Shown here one piece after another: positions 12,504 to 25,047 of a stretch of 64,000 nt of DNA; the stretch's first letter is position 1, and the number at the start of each line of letters is the position of its first letter. This stretch comes from Ceriagrion tenellum (taxonomy: Eukaryota; Arthropoda; Insecta; Odonata; Coenagrionidae). Below the pieces are notes generated by a model. It saw only the letters and a program-made list of their open reading frames with translations. It was not told the DNA's origin and ran no database searches. Both the position numbers and the translations under genes were made by a program. The stretch is taken from the NCBI GenBank assembly GCA_963169105.1, contig OY720639.1, positions 55,099,848-55,163,847 of the forward strand, given 5' to 3'.

Positions 12504-12879
12504 TTAAAAAATGCCAATCTTGGTCCATTGGTACGAGTGAGCATCTTGAGCGTGCACAATAATTTCCCCGCTATAAATTTCGCGCTTTTCATCGTTTATG
12601 CCGAGGAGTAAGAGAAGCAAAGCAAGAAAAGATGATCAGATCTAGATGTGGTAATCAGATCAGAACTATCCGATAATATCGGTTGGACGACTTGGTATTG
12701 AATAGTTGACCACCGAAGTAATAGCAAGCTTGAGCAGATGCATTCATTGAGGTAAGTGCTTAATGGAGATTAACCACCAGAAAACAAAAGTAAAGAGATG
12801 TTCTACAACAAAGTAATCAAAACTGGTTAAATTAGTAGGTGAGAAATTAAATTTCTCTAAAATAGAAAGTGAAGCGATT

Positions 12880-13400
12880 TAATTTCCAGGTTTATAAGTT
12901 CAAAAAAAATGGCAAAAAATAGTTGCAAAAATAAGAGGAAATTTTCTCGCGAAAAAGGAGGGAGTGGATGACGGAGACCATGGGTGAGGGTATAAAGAAG
13001 AGGTTGGTGAGGAGTTCAATATGGAGTTTAGAGTTGCATGGGAAGGACGTAGACTCTGAGAAAATTAGACCAGAATAGGCTGTATTTTTTCGTGATTTGG
13101 GAGTATATGGTACGGTTGACGGAGAGGTTGACAAACAGGTAGGTGTCCGGTGTGGTTGGAGTGGAAAGGAAACATCTGGATCGGATTAGAAGAAGGCAAT
13201 GTTAATGAGGTTGGAAGAGGTGGGGGGCGTAGGGTTACTTTAGGCCTTGATGGAGGGGAGGATGTTGGGCAAGCGGAAAAGGGGAAGAATGGGAAAAGGT
13301 TTTATGGATAGGATAAAGGTGGGTAGGACTCATGCTGAGATGAAGAAAGAAACGTTCCCGGTAATGAGGAGCTTCCGCTTGTCCAGCCATTAGATTTTTT
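12880..13400. other. Purine-rich, strand-asymmetric stretch
   Basis: The plus strand is dominated by G and A (many GGAGG, GAAGG and GGGG words) for about 500 bp. It has frequent stops in all three plus frames and one 80-codon ORF on the minus strand (12892-13134) without motifs. It reads as compositional, not coding. Confidence 0.4.
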
Positions 13401-15600
13401 TCTAATCTCTATTTAAACTTTTTAACCTGTAGATTGCTTAGTAATAACGTGTTCGGTAACTGTCGAATACAGCGCTCTTTTTATTTGTTGACAGGTATCA
13501 CGTCAAAATTAGAGAAAAACTAAATTTTTGCAATATTTCTTGGTTATATATAGAAAACAAGTGTTAAACTATCTTGAATCAGTCCAAAACTGTATTAATT
13601 CTCATATTTTGTCCCATGCTCACCTTAATTACGCTCCTTTCGGCCCGTTTTCATTTCAAAGGTGCTTAAAGCTTGAGTGAAGTTTAATGTGCCTGCTTGA
13701 ATTAGAGATATACAATACTATATAATAGATTAATATCCTGGAAAAGCAGCCGTGAACTATAAATAGGGAATAATTTGCCTAAGAACATACCAAGAAATGG
13801 TACATTGAACTGGATTTGGAAGATGAACAGGGGATATTACAAATCGCATAATTTATTAAAATAAAAATAAATACAATATTCATACAGATATAAATATTCA
13901 ATGTCGAAAGTACTCTAAACAATTTGTAACGTTAACTAGAGTATGGCCGCATAAGGTTATTTTAATACTATCGATTATATCTCGCTATAATTATTAATGC
14001 AGTATTTTAAGTCAATGGTTTCTTGATAATGAACGTAACTTACGGTGGTTACTTTTATTGAGCCTTTTACATAATAACATTTTTTGCGATAGCAGTGGAG
14101 ATAAAGTTTCAATAAAGTAGTGACAATATTTTTAATTTTATAATCTACCATCAAAATCATCGAGTAAAGTTTTCTGTCTTGAAAATTTGTCGAAACCTAG
14201 CTCTACTCTTAATGTAGGTTATGAGAACTCATCGCTTCAAAGCTCTCAGTTCATTATTAGTTAAGTTCATTACAGCTCAACCTAGTTTTGCGCTTGTCTA
14301 CAGTGCTGAAACTGGTGTTTAACAAGTGACTTTAGCATCCCCGTAGATTTTCAGGGTCTGAAGCGACTCAATTAGTGTGTCTAAATTCAGATCTATTCGG
14401 CCTATAGTTGTTTCCTACCTAAAACTCCCTCCCTAAGTTATATTTATGTCTTAGTGTCTCCCGTCAGGACCAGATGTAAACTTCCTCTTCTCAAAGAGAA
14501 GTTACCGACATCCAAGTTATTACTTCCACGAAAATAGTACCAGAATGAAGTGGTGGTACTCTCGATTTTTCGTCACCTCTTGGGTGATGTATAGTCCACT
14601 CTCCCCGTACACGGTTTATGGATACATCCCAGCAATATCCCAGGGACGTCGGGGGAACTTCCTGCAGGCTTTGATGGAACTTTCCACTGACGTCTTGAAA
14701 ACAACCAGGTTCTCACTCATCGACCATGTATTATTACCGAAGACGTTCAAGAGAAATTCTGATTGCCAAATAGTACTATAGTGGTGGCATTAGTCTGTGT
14801 GAAATATGATATCAAGCAGGGGAAGGCTCGAAATGGAAGGGGGCAAATGAGGTACAAAGGGACTGCAAATCGACTGCATTTATCTTCAGATGGTGGGAGA
14901 GTTCCAACAAATTTTTCACTTGATTTTATATCTGGGTTTACGATAAAGAAAACAAATTTGCTACCAAATGAGCTGAACGTGTCACTCATAAGAGAATATC
15001 GTCTAAAAAAGCGGATGAAGAGCAACAGAGAGCTGTAAAGTTAATATAGAAATCATGCATTATGAAGTTGGCCAAAAAGGTTTTCGATATTGGAAATCCT
15101 AAGAGTCACAGGCGGAGACAATCTTATCTCCCAATGTGCGGTGCCATTTTGAATAGAATGGACTCTTCCATCAATGAGAGATTTCTGCGTGACCACCCCA
15201 ATGTTTAACTACCGCTATAATAATATTTAAAAATTCTATAAATTATAAATTTTTATGCGTAAAAATGGAAATGGACAGCGTAGAGGTAAATTAAAACAAC
15301 AAATGATTGTAAAAAGTTATTATGCGAGGACGTGATCCTCTTACCGTCAAGTGGTCCCTCTGATAAGGTCATGTCGCGCCCTAATGTTTTCTCCGCCTAC
15401 ATTCGAGGGAAGAACATTCCCAGAGACCTTCCGCAGACTTAGACACGACTTCCTGCTGACGTCTAATTAAGTTCCGACATACGTCTTTCCAATTTGTTTC
15501 TTATCTCTCCCTCAGCGACAATTCCTTTGTTCACTCCCGTCAATTGCAACGCCATAACCGCCTGAGATGTTGCGGTGCAATGGCATTCTTCCCTCGTGAA
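13400..15600. other. No recognisable gene
   Basis: AT-rich, with ORFs under 95 codons that have no known motif (14545-14781, 14747-15025, 14763-15038). Confidence 0.4.
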
Positions 15601-16400
15601 CCCGCAAGGAGGTCGGTGATTTTTTCCGTTGGAGCCAAACAGTAGAGGATGGGGAGTTGAGGAGAGGTCTGCATTGGGAAATGAAGGTCGGGAGGGAGGA
15701 AGAAATGAGGTTTTAGTCCCGGTAATTTTTTTTTCCTCTCCTCCCTGCGCTATCTCACCCCGCCCCCCTGTGGAGTGGAACTCGACTTGGCAGTTCCGTT
15801 TAGTGCGAGAGATGAATGCACGCCGACATCAACTCGGAGAGGCGGGGAAGGAAAGGGAAGAGAAGAGGGAAAGAAAGGTGAGTTTTGTGGGGTTTTTTTC
15901 CGCCGCACTGAAAGGTTCTGAAGAGGCGAAGGTCTTCAGTCGTTCCGCCATGGTGAAGGAATTGGTTGGGAGTGGGTGAAAAATTCGTTCTCGTAGACTT
16001 CCCTCCCTAGAACCCCTCATGAATCTCTCCGTCTCCTCCCGCCACGCGGGACATCCATTCCTTCCCTCCTCGTCCCAGTTAAACGGCGAAGAAAAATAGT
16101 CCTAGAGGATGCCGGGGACACATCGATCGACAGTCGGGAATCCCTTGGCAGTGGGAGTCGGGTGGGGGCAGTTCGCGGGGTCTTCTTCCGTGTCGCTTGT
16201 TGGACACGTGTTCCTAAGGAAAAATGTGAGATGTATAGTCCCCGAAAATGTTTCTGGCACATACCTGCGCGGCAAGGGGGAGGTCAAAGTGCAGGGGGTG
16301 AAGGGAAGGACAGAGGGGAAGAGAGGGAGGCAACGACAGAGGTTGATGCAGGGGAACCAAACTGTATTTCCAGAAGAACTTTTTAGAGATGCGCTGTGAA
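15600..16400. other. GC-rich, purine-skewed island
   Basis: About 800 bp of raised GC with G-rich plus strand and overlapping ORFs in several frames (15629-15979, 16109-16399 plus; 16017-16262, 16214-16513 minus). The mutual overlap and low-complexity residues argue against coding. A regulatory or untranslated exon role is possible but unsupported. Confidence 0.35.
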
Positions 16401-19400
16401 TGGTTTTGGGACGTGGGCTGCGGAACTTTCAAATAATGCAAAGCCGGGGTGGAAGGTTGTTTTGTTTTCGGGATCAGTTTTTTTTCCAAAAACATTTTTT
16501 CTTTCTCTGCCAACGCATGTGTTTCGAAATGTTTGATTACTCACACCTACCTGCGGTATCGTTCTAACTCGTCTGCCAATTACACATCAAGATGGGATCC
16601 CAGATTAAGTCATAGCAATGGGTGAATTCAACCTCTTGCCTTGCATATGAGTGTGTTGGAAGACGGTAAATTCTTAAAGCGTCGAGTATAATGAAGACAG
16701 AACACAGTCATTTCGGCCAACTAGTATATTTAACAGAATATAGTGAAAGCACCTGATCACGCGTTCCCAGTGTCAATGCGGGCCAACGTCCCGTGAGGCG
16801 ATATTGCAAGCAGAGGTATATAATCATGAACAGGCATCAAATAGTCCTTCACAATTAGACGTCCAAGGCGTACGAACACCACACTAAACGATCGGATAGT
16901 TATACTTCCGCTCGTTATTACACATGGAACTCCATTTAACTAAAATAGTTCCTTCCAACAAGAGCGCCATGCTTTTTTCGTAAATATTTACTTGTTATGT
17001 TTAAGTGGTGTACACGAATAATTTCCCAATTCAAGTTCATGAGTCCCGTCTAGTGCAAGGTCATACGCTAATCGGGAATTACTTGAGAAAAGAACGTGCA
17101 CTTTTTGAATATTCACGCGACCCAAAACGGCATTTCGATTGACGTCACCGCTCGGTGCTGTCTACTCATATGCGTGTCTTACAACAGTAAGGATTCTTTC
17201 ATCGTAGTGTACTGTCTTCCGCTGAAGAAATAGATAGGATTGCTCATAGCCTATTTGGTTAGCCAGCTGACATTCATGCGAAAATTAGTTAAATAACTCG
17301 TGGAAGCGATACCGTTCTGTGGCGTCATCCGCCTGGTTTCTTATTACGTATTTTTGGAACGCGCGAAGTTTATTGGAACATATTTGATAAATAAAACGCG
17401 GAAAGTATTTTTTCAGTCTTTTTAAACTTCACAAACAATATTTTTTAACCATGCTTGTTCCCCATTTATATGATGACAAATACTCTTTGTGGAATTCTGG
17501 CGTTATAATATCATGAGAAAAATACTTCGTATGTTCCGCGCGTTATTGAGTACCTCCACACCGTGACCATATCATTACCAATTGGCTAGTGCAAAGAATC
17601 TTTTGGAAATTATTTTATACCCTTGCAGGCATTTAAATTTGGAGGCGGGCCTGGTCTTTCAAGAAAGGGAATAGGAGGAATATTAAGACACACTATTTGG
17701 AATAAGCTATTGCTGAAGTCGGTAAACGTTAGCCACATGGCATACTCTGAAAATATCGTGTCTCAACACATTTAAATAAGTTAAATAACGAACGGTGGGC
17801 TTTCTTTTTCGGTAGCCCGGTCAGGAATTCTGGTGTTGAAGAATATTTTTCTCCGGAATCGATGAATTCGGAGGTGGAGTCTCGATCATTGACATTGTTC
17901 CGAAGGGACATATTTTATGCTTATAAAGACTCCTTGGACAACCTATAATTTCATAATGGCTGTCGAGGATCTTACAAAAAGGTTCCAACTTCCTCATTTA
18001 CTGCGGAGTTCATTCATGACCTGCGAAAGCACGTCGGAACTCTCTCATTGTCGGTCAGCCACTAGAAAAGACTGCCCATTCCGCACCCAAGTTCTCATTC
18101 GCTCTAACCTCGACTTTTATTTCCAAATTTCTTCAACTCCGCCTCTTCTTCTTCTGCTAACATAGTCGGTATTAGCACTTTTGCCCAAATTTTCAAATTC
18201 TATACCAGCAGCTTTAAGTGATGAAAAGCTGACGTAGAACTTTTAATTCACGTGAGACACCACCACTGTCATTTTTACAAAAATACAGGAGATCAAGTTT
18301 GCAGTATTTTCACATTCATGATATGGGAAGTGATCGTGACAGTCACGTATATTTTTACTGTTAACGAACAGACTGGTGCTGGACCCTCGTTCCTTTACGG
18401 GCACATCCAACCGACTAACCCTCCCGGGCGCACAGACCCGCAATACTTGGGCAGGCCACAATGACCGAAGCCACATATCACGAGTGTACAGACCGTTGGC
18501 AGGATTGCGCCCCGAAGGAACGGAAGTCCAGTTCACTTCTTGTGACAGTACCTCTTTCTTTATTGGCGTATACATAGACATAAATGAAGGATAATTTCGA
18601 AATAACATACCGTTTCCTTTCCTCAGGGTGTACAGAGACACTTGGTTATGTATAAACATATTCACTTTAACTCAAGTTAATCTTAAACCGTTCAGTAGAA
18701 CAATAGTTCCCATTAGACCCATCAGAGCCGAATGCATTTCAATTGCATAGATGTGCCATTCCTGTGGCTCTGGGAACGTTCGATCAAAATCCTAGAGGAG
18801 TATAGACTCTGCTCCTTTCGGCGGAGTTGCGTCTGTAAACAGATCTATAGACTGAGTAGCCCTTGGTAGGAACACTGTTTTACTAAACATTTCATCATCC
18901 ATTTACTTAAGGAATCCAACATAAAGCAAGTCAAAGATGAGCTAAACCATCTACAGCAAATTCATAGGGATGTTTTAAAATCTGTGACTTTTAATTACTA
19001 TTCTATAAAAAAATAACATGATACATCATGGAATTCTAGAATCGATGTGAATGGACGGAGAAACACTAAAGTGATGCATTCATCTAATCTTGGAGAATTC
19101 CGGCAAATATGTCAGGTCTACTGGGAAACAAGAAAACCGCAGCAACGCATCAAATAAAACCATCTGATGCAGGAAAGCAACGAATATTCGGTGACTATTT
19201 TCCCCGATTGCATTACTTGGGCTGAATGATGGCTAATATGGCGGATATAACTTTCCTGTGTCCACACGATTTCCATTTTCCAGTAGTAGAAATGCTAGTG
19301 ACCTCTGGAAGAAGATTTAGGAATCACAAAAAAACAGCTGCAAAAAAAAGCTGAAACAACCTATGCGCCTACAGTTTTATCGAGCAAAATTTGCATTTTA

Positions 19401-19500
19401 TATCCGTCTAGTGTGTTGAATTAATCAATGCATCTTCCTCTCAATGGACTCTCTGGCGTATTAGTCCAAGTGCTCTTTGTCCAGGAGAACTTCAGTTTCT
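16400..19500. other. No recognisable gene
   Basis: Contains a moderately GC-rich patch at about 18370-18560. The 140-codon minus ORF there (18243-18665) has no domain I can name. Confidence 0.4.
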
Positions 19501-19517
19501 CTTCCAGAATATTTATT

Positions 19518-19558
19518 CTTGGCCCTATATTTATGTCTTTCTGCTTGGCCCTATATTT
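19518..19558. repeat. Short direct duplication
   Basis: The word CTTGGCCCTATATTT occurs at 19518 and again about 25 bases later, separated by ATGTCTTTCTG. Confidence 0.7.
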
Positions 19559-20054
19559 CCTTAAACGTTTTTCACATGAATTTTCACTCATTTCCGTTTA
19601 CACGTATCTTAAATACCGGTGACCAGCGCCAAAAATAGTCACTCAAGCGTGGTAAACAAGAATACTGGACCGGTTGAAAAGTGACTACGTACCACATCAT
19701 TTGTTTATGGAATGATTGGAAGGATACTGGAGTTGGCGGTATTTGCGTCCGCACAGTAAAATTCTCACCAGCATTCAAGTAACTACTGTAGAGAGAGAGA
19801 GTAATGTATAGAGGGCATAATATTAAAGATAAACTCCGGAAAACTGTGACATACCGCAATCTCTATTCGGTGCCCGCACTAAATGAAGAATATCGTTGCC
19901 AATCTCATGCTTACGTGTTCACTGAAAGTAAATACTGAAGAATCACAAATTTTAATCCTTCAAAATAGCTTCTAATTGGAAATATTTTAGGAGAGAATAT
20001 GATAGCACGTAATTGATAATAACGTGCTTATGTTGCATGTATTTAACATGAGCC

Positions 20055-20145
20055 ATTTTCATGATCGACAAAACGTTATTGGCTTTCATAATTTATTTAC
20101 AAGTTACCAGCCGGTTTCCAATGTCAAGCCATCATCAGGTACAAA
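20055..20145 (-). repeat. Dispersed-repeat fragment with CTGATGA...GAAAC core
   Basis: The minus strand reads CCTGATGA, 13 bases, then GAAACC (core 20114-20139), followed by CTGGTAACTTGTAAATAAAT and then AACGTTTTGTCG. Related cores occur at 29640-29700 and 31035-31070. Hammerhead ribozymes in Penelope-like retroelements have a CUGAUGA/GAAA core, but no convincing stem II forms in this copy. The family is left open. Confidence 0.45.
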
Positions 20146-20149
20146 ACCT

Positions 20150-21860
20150 TTGTTGCCAATCATTTATGAGTGTGAACAGTATCTTATCACCCGTATCTAA
20201 AGTGGAAAATTAAGACGTCTAGCTTCATCACAATCCTGTTCAACTTCAGGAAAAAATCAAATGGTTCAAAATACTTTAAATTGGCATTCTGTATTATACT
20301 TCTGCCAATGATATCCCGATAAATGATGCTGATATTTGTTTTTACACTAACAACACCCTGGGCCGAATTTTAAATAATTCAAAAGGCATAATTTTCTCCA
20401 CCTTTCGCTGTATCATCCGCGTTTTCTTCCCAAAAGTGAGGAACAAAACCGCATGAATTCATTCCATCATTAAAGTCTGCGTGGCGTTAGTTGACTTCAC
20501 AGTTTTGTGTAATTGGTACGCTAATTTTATCCAATAATCGCTATCTCTTTTGACAGGTTGATGCACATCCACTGCGAGAGGACGACAAAAAAAAAGGATT
20601 TTGATGAAACGTTTCCGACGCCCATAATTGCTTGTTCACCAATGGAATATTGATGAGAATTCCAGTAATGAATATCGCGTTACACATTTTGGCACGTTTG
20701 ATCATTCCATGATCGCCTAAGAAAAATGTCAATCGTGAAAGTTTTACGCTTTAGTTGATGGTGTACAGTGGCAAATCAATCATGATTGTGGATCATTATT
20801 TTTAATTTCAGCAATGATATCTGATGAGGTATTTTTTCAGCTTCGCTACGAAGTCAGCATGATTGGGAATCGTTTCTCTTTTTATCCTTTAATCATATCC
20901 CCATCTCCCTATTCGGATCCTAATGCACCATTTAGTTTGTGACCAAAGCAATCAATTTCTTTCAATTAGATTCATTTTCAATTATTTTCAATCCGTATTA
21001 TTAACTAACTGACGTGCTTCTTTAATTCATGCATCTCGTACGTGCGGAGGATTCATATTTCTATATAAACACTTGACTAATACAAAGAAATGAATTGATT
21101 TTAATTGCATTGTCAGGATAATCCTAGTGAAAATTTTCGGACGATTTTATTGGTTATTTGTTTTTATGAAAATAGCAAAGAGCTGTTATGTTACGCCATC
21201 TTATAACTGCCATCAATTATGTGTAATTTTATGGCTCTTCGAAAGAAAATTTACAATTCATGTTTACTCATATTGAAGTAATTGGCCTTTTGTTATGTAT
21301 TGATTAAATCTGAGAAAGTTTCTATCCCCATTATTTTTAATTCTGTGACAATTTATTAAACTCTAACAAAACTAACAGTTTGAGGCGTGACGATGTGGAA
21401 ACAAACCATCAAGGAGGGAAGCTTACGCAATTCTGTAGTTTCCACTTACGTTATTCAAATATTCAGACCCAGGTTTCAAAATATATTATTTAAAGAGCAA
21501 TAATTTTAATGTGCCTAATATTTTTAATGTACCCAATTATTTTTTATGTACCCAAGTATAATTTAAGAAGATAGAGTATAATTCGTCATGGAGATCAAAT
21601 TATTCCACAAAATGGCGCCTACGATGTTAACTTATATAAGCGATAGCATGACCAGAGTTTTACTTATATTATCCAATAAACATACCTTAGTCTATTGATT
21701 ATAAACCGTGATAATCGTCCATTGGCGTCGATGACGAGGTTTAGAAAATCGCCTTTTCCTGCCTCAATTTTTTCTACCCTTGTGGCAGAATCAAAAGATG
21801 TTTCTCTATTATGATTTATTTTTTGAAATATCCTCTTCTTAGACTTCCTGAAAGCAAGTT
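20150..21860. other. No recognisable gene
   Basis: Strongly AT-rich. Only a 63-codon minus ORF (20541-20732), unrecognised. Confidence 0.45.
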
Positions 21861-21867
21861 TTTTATA

Positions 21868-21945
21868 TAATTTAGCATATCCAATAGATTAAATAGAGAG
21901 TGCCTGGCGTTTTGACGTCCAAAAATGGAACCTGTTTTTTATCAA
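21868..21945 (+). repeat. Direct repeat, copy 1
   Basis: TTTAGCATATCCAATAGATT, then AGAGAGTGCCTGGCGTTTTG, then ACGTC.AAAAATGGAACC and TGTTTTTTA. Nearly identical to 22347-22425, 479 bp downstream, same orientation. Confidence 0.9.
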
Positions 21946-22346
21946 ATTCAATGTAGAATGTAATTCTTTTTGATATCCGAGTCGATCGTATGAGACTGAT
22001 ATTTTAAATTAAAAAACGATCAAGAGACAAACTACTGCTCCTGGGCCGCCGTATTCAAACAAGTGAGACTACTATAGGGGTGTTATAAGACATTTGTACT
22101 GTCAATCTTGTATTATTAACTATCCGAACTAACTAACGCACTGCTTTTTTAATCCACGCTGTTTTAATCAACCCATCATTCTCCATGTTATTTCTCCTTT
22201 CCATCCCTCTTCTCCTCGTCCCTCTTCTTGTTTCAGTTCTAATTTCATTGCAAAAATCCGTGATAAGAAAATATGAATCAGTATATGTGAGTGAGAGGAG
22301 CTGGGTATCAATCCTAAGCTACTTAAGAACTCTAAAAAATAATGAA

Positions 22347-22425
22347 AAATTTAGCATATCCAATAGATTAAGATAGAGAGTGCCTGACGTTTTGACGTCG
22401 AAAAATGGAACCTGTTTTTTAGCAA
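22347..22425 (+). repeat. Direct repeat, copy 2
   Basis: Partner of 21868-21945 with four or five substitutions or indels. This could be a pair of terminal direct repeats or a dispersed repeat. The ~400 bp between them has no coding sequence. Confidence 0.9.
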
Positions 22426-22429
22426 AAAA

Positions 22430-23640
22430 AATTAACATCCTAACTTGGATAACGGGTACATTTCAGCCTTGAATTTCATGAAAAACGCTGCACTTTTTTG
22501 TGAATGATTTTTATTTTGCGTGTTTATTGAAAAATCATTATCATTGCTGCTAATTCCACCCTTTATACCTATTTTCGGCTTTTTAACTGTTTAACTGACC
22601 CATTCAATAAGGCTCATCGCGCATTTTAATTCCTTTCTGTATTTCTCGAGTGCCTATTGTACTGTGTAGTTCCATCTATTCTTCCCTTTATTCGATAATA
22701 TATTATTCATAAAATTCTACATGAGCTACACTTAGTGAATAACTATTTATTAACAAGGAGGAATTCAACAAATTTACACTAGATGGAATGAATTTTTACC
22801 GAAAAGTCTTTTACGTTAGCGGCGGATTATAGCATTGGTGACCTATTTAGGTAGCAAAACAAGGTATAAATGAAGGTATTATCGCGAACGACATTGGTTT
22901 TCCTTGTGAAATTAATAAAATTAATAGAAAGCTTTCCATTTGCTCTAGTACGCTGCCTACTTTGTGAAACTAGAGCGCACTTGTTTGCATTGGTTTCAGA
23001 TCGTGTGCTTTTGGAAAGATCTTTCAAAATAGATCGGGAACAGCGTCGATGTGCGCTAGAAACTAGAATGACTTCGATAATAGTATTCGTACTTTTTATT
23101 TTCTCTGGTCATTGTCAGGACGTGCCTCATGCATTGGTTATTTTTTTAAAGTTATTCTGTGGTGGAAAGCATTTTCTTTTAAATGAATACATTGAAATAA
23201 TTCGATGGCGATACACGAAACTCTTGGCCGGCATTATTGTGAATTGAAAGAATTTCACCCACCCCTAGATTACCGAACGTTTCGCCAGCGCCCACTGTTT
23301 CATTTACCTTAGTTCATACGCTGACGTGTTTCGATCGCCGTTAACTTGAACAATTTGAGTTGAAGCTCCCCATATCAATACGGTTAATTTTACATTGGTG
23401 AGGTAAATATGTTTATGAGATGGGCTCAAGAGAATTTTGATGATAAAGGACTAAGTAATTGGCGGGGAGGTCGCACGTGATGGCTCAGGGGGAAAACATT
23501 TCATCAAGCCGCCCCTTGTCTTATTCGCCCGAGTGATGAGAGCGGGGAGGAGACAAACAAAAGATGGAAAGGAGATCCGCGGGAAAGTTTTTCCCTTAGA
23601 CATCAATCATTACCAATCCCAACTCCCACCACCAAAAAAA
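22430..23640. other. No recognisable gene
   Basis: A 125-codon plus ORF (22870-23247) is rich in hydrophobic residues and leucine but has no family signature. I do not call it a gene. Confidence 0.4.
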
Positions 23641-24430
23641 AAGTGAGTTGAAGAAATTAATTTATCCTTATATTTTTCCCCTGCGTTCTCCATTCCTCAT
23701 CCTGCCGTCGTTTCCCGTTAACAATTCCCCGCGGGAGATGATTCCATGGGGAGATCGGAAAAAAGCTGAAAAACCTGCCTTGAACTCCATCACTTCTTCT
23801 CTCTTCCTTTTCCCGCAAGAAGAGAGCCTTCTCCGCCGCTTACAACACGACCTAACCAGCATCCCTCGGTACCTCCTCTCGGCCTTTTCACATTTCTCCG
23901 CAGAACGAATGCCCTCAAACTAAACTCCCTCTCCACAGCCAATTTCTCTCCCCCCACCCTGATGACCTTAAAACTGCGAACTAGCTCTTTCTCATCTTCC
24001 GCCCTTACAAACGCCGCACCCACGCCCCTTTCGCAATTTCTCTCCTCGTTTCCTTATCCCTTCAGATGCCTCCTTTTGTCGTGCCGTCGGATCCTCCCAC
24101 AACGTCTGCTCTCATCCTCAGGGTTCACTCAATGCCTCCCTCTCGACGTCTCTCCTCTGGTGGTTGGCAGCCGAGGAGACATCAACGGCAGGCATTTCCC
24201 AATTCCCGCCAGCGATATGGAGGGGGTGTGTGCGAACAATCGCCCTCGTCCCTTTTCTATCCCTTTCTGTACTCCTTCCTTTGCTCCTTCACCGCCGCCT
24301 TAACCACCCGTCTCCCACACTTTCGTCGACCTAATTGATTCCCGACCGATTAATTAGTCTATTCCCCCTCTTTATTCTACTTGAGTTTCGTGAAGTTGTG
24401 TGCGATTAGCTCCGCGGTTACCTACGACGC
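23640..24430. other. Pyrimidine-rich, GC-raised island
   Basis: The plus strand is C/T-rich from about 23820 to 24330, with raised CpG near 24100-24430. Several overlapping ORFs are low-complexity (Ser/Pro/Arg rich). An unrecognised promoter or UTR is possible. Compositional bias alone explains the ORFs. Confidence 0.35.
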
Positions 24431-24753
24431 GTCGGGTCGAGTGTGAAGGAACTCTGAGGAGTTCTCTTGACTTTTGGTGGCGTGTCATTGTGTTCTCATG
24501 GAGTTGATTTCAATTGCAATAACAAAGATGATTTTTTAACGAAGTAGAGTCTTACATTTTTGCGCATAATTTTGTTATTCTAAGAAAGTTTTCAATTCGT
24601 TGAGGTTCAGTCAACAGGTTCCGGCGTGACTTTGTGGAACTTGCTTTTCAATTTGAATAAAACGGTTATTCATAGTTTTTCCATAGTAAATTTCAATTTC
24701 ACAGGACCATGGTTTCGACGTTCACTAAGTATTCAGGCCTACCGCTAATACAC

Positions 24754-24955
24754 CGGTGAAATGCAGTGAAATCGCCATGAGAAAAATCGGCTCGGACCGG
24801 GAATTGGCCGGGCCAATGTGCAGACCACTACGCTAACGAGGCTTTAGTTTGGATATCGTAGTGATCTGCGCATTGGCCCGGAAAGCCAAAGGTCCGTGGT
24901 TCAATTCCTGGTCCAAGCTGATTTTTTCTCATGGCAATTTCATTGCATGTTTTCG
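24754..24955. repeat. Second divergent head-to-head tRNA-like inverted pair
   Basis: Left arm 24754-24843 and right arm 24847-24955 are inverted copies with only a few bases between the heads. The right arm (plus) has an A-box-like TATCGTAGTGATCTGC, the hairpin-like TTGGCCCGGAAAGCCAA and a B-box-like GTGGTTCAATTCCTGG, then a tail with CTCATGGCAATTTCATTGCA. The left arm lacks about 20 bases including the B box. This tRNA-like sequence differs from the 1605-1786 element, yet the architecture is the same. Confidence 0.75.
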
Positions 24956-25047
24956 ATGGTTAACTTCATCATCAGGTCTTCAAAAAAATCTTTCTGGTGC
25001 ACTGCTCGTTTCGGAACTCAACAAAGAGATATACTGGTTTATAGCAC

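Noticed and set aside
18243..18665. 140-codon minus-strand ORF with a WPAQVLRVCAPGR stretch
   Set aside because: I recognise no family, see no conserved order of motifs, and the GC-raised patch alone can explain the open frame.
22870..23247. 125-codon plus-strand ORF starting MKVLSRTTLVFLVKLIKL
   Set aside because: The start looks signal-peptide-like, but AT-rich DNA commonly encodes such Leu/Ile/Phe runs. No domain, no intron pattern and no repeat partner.
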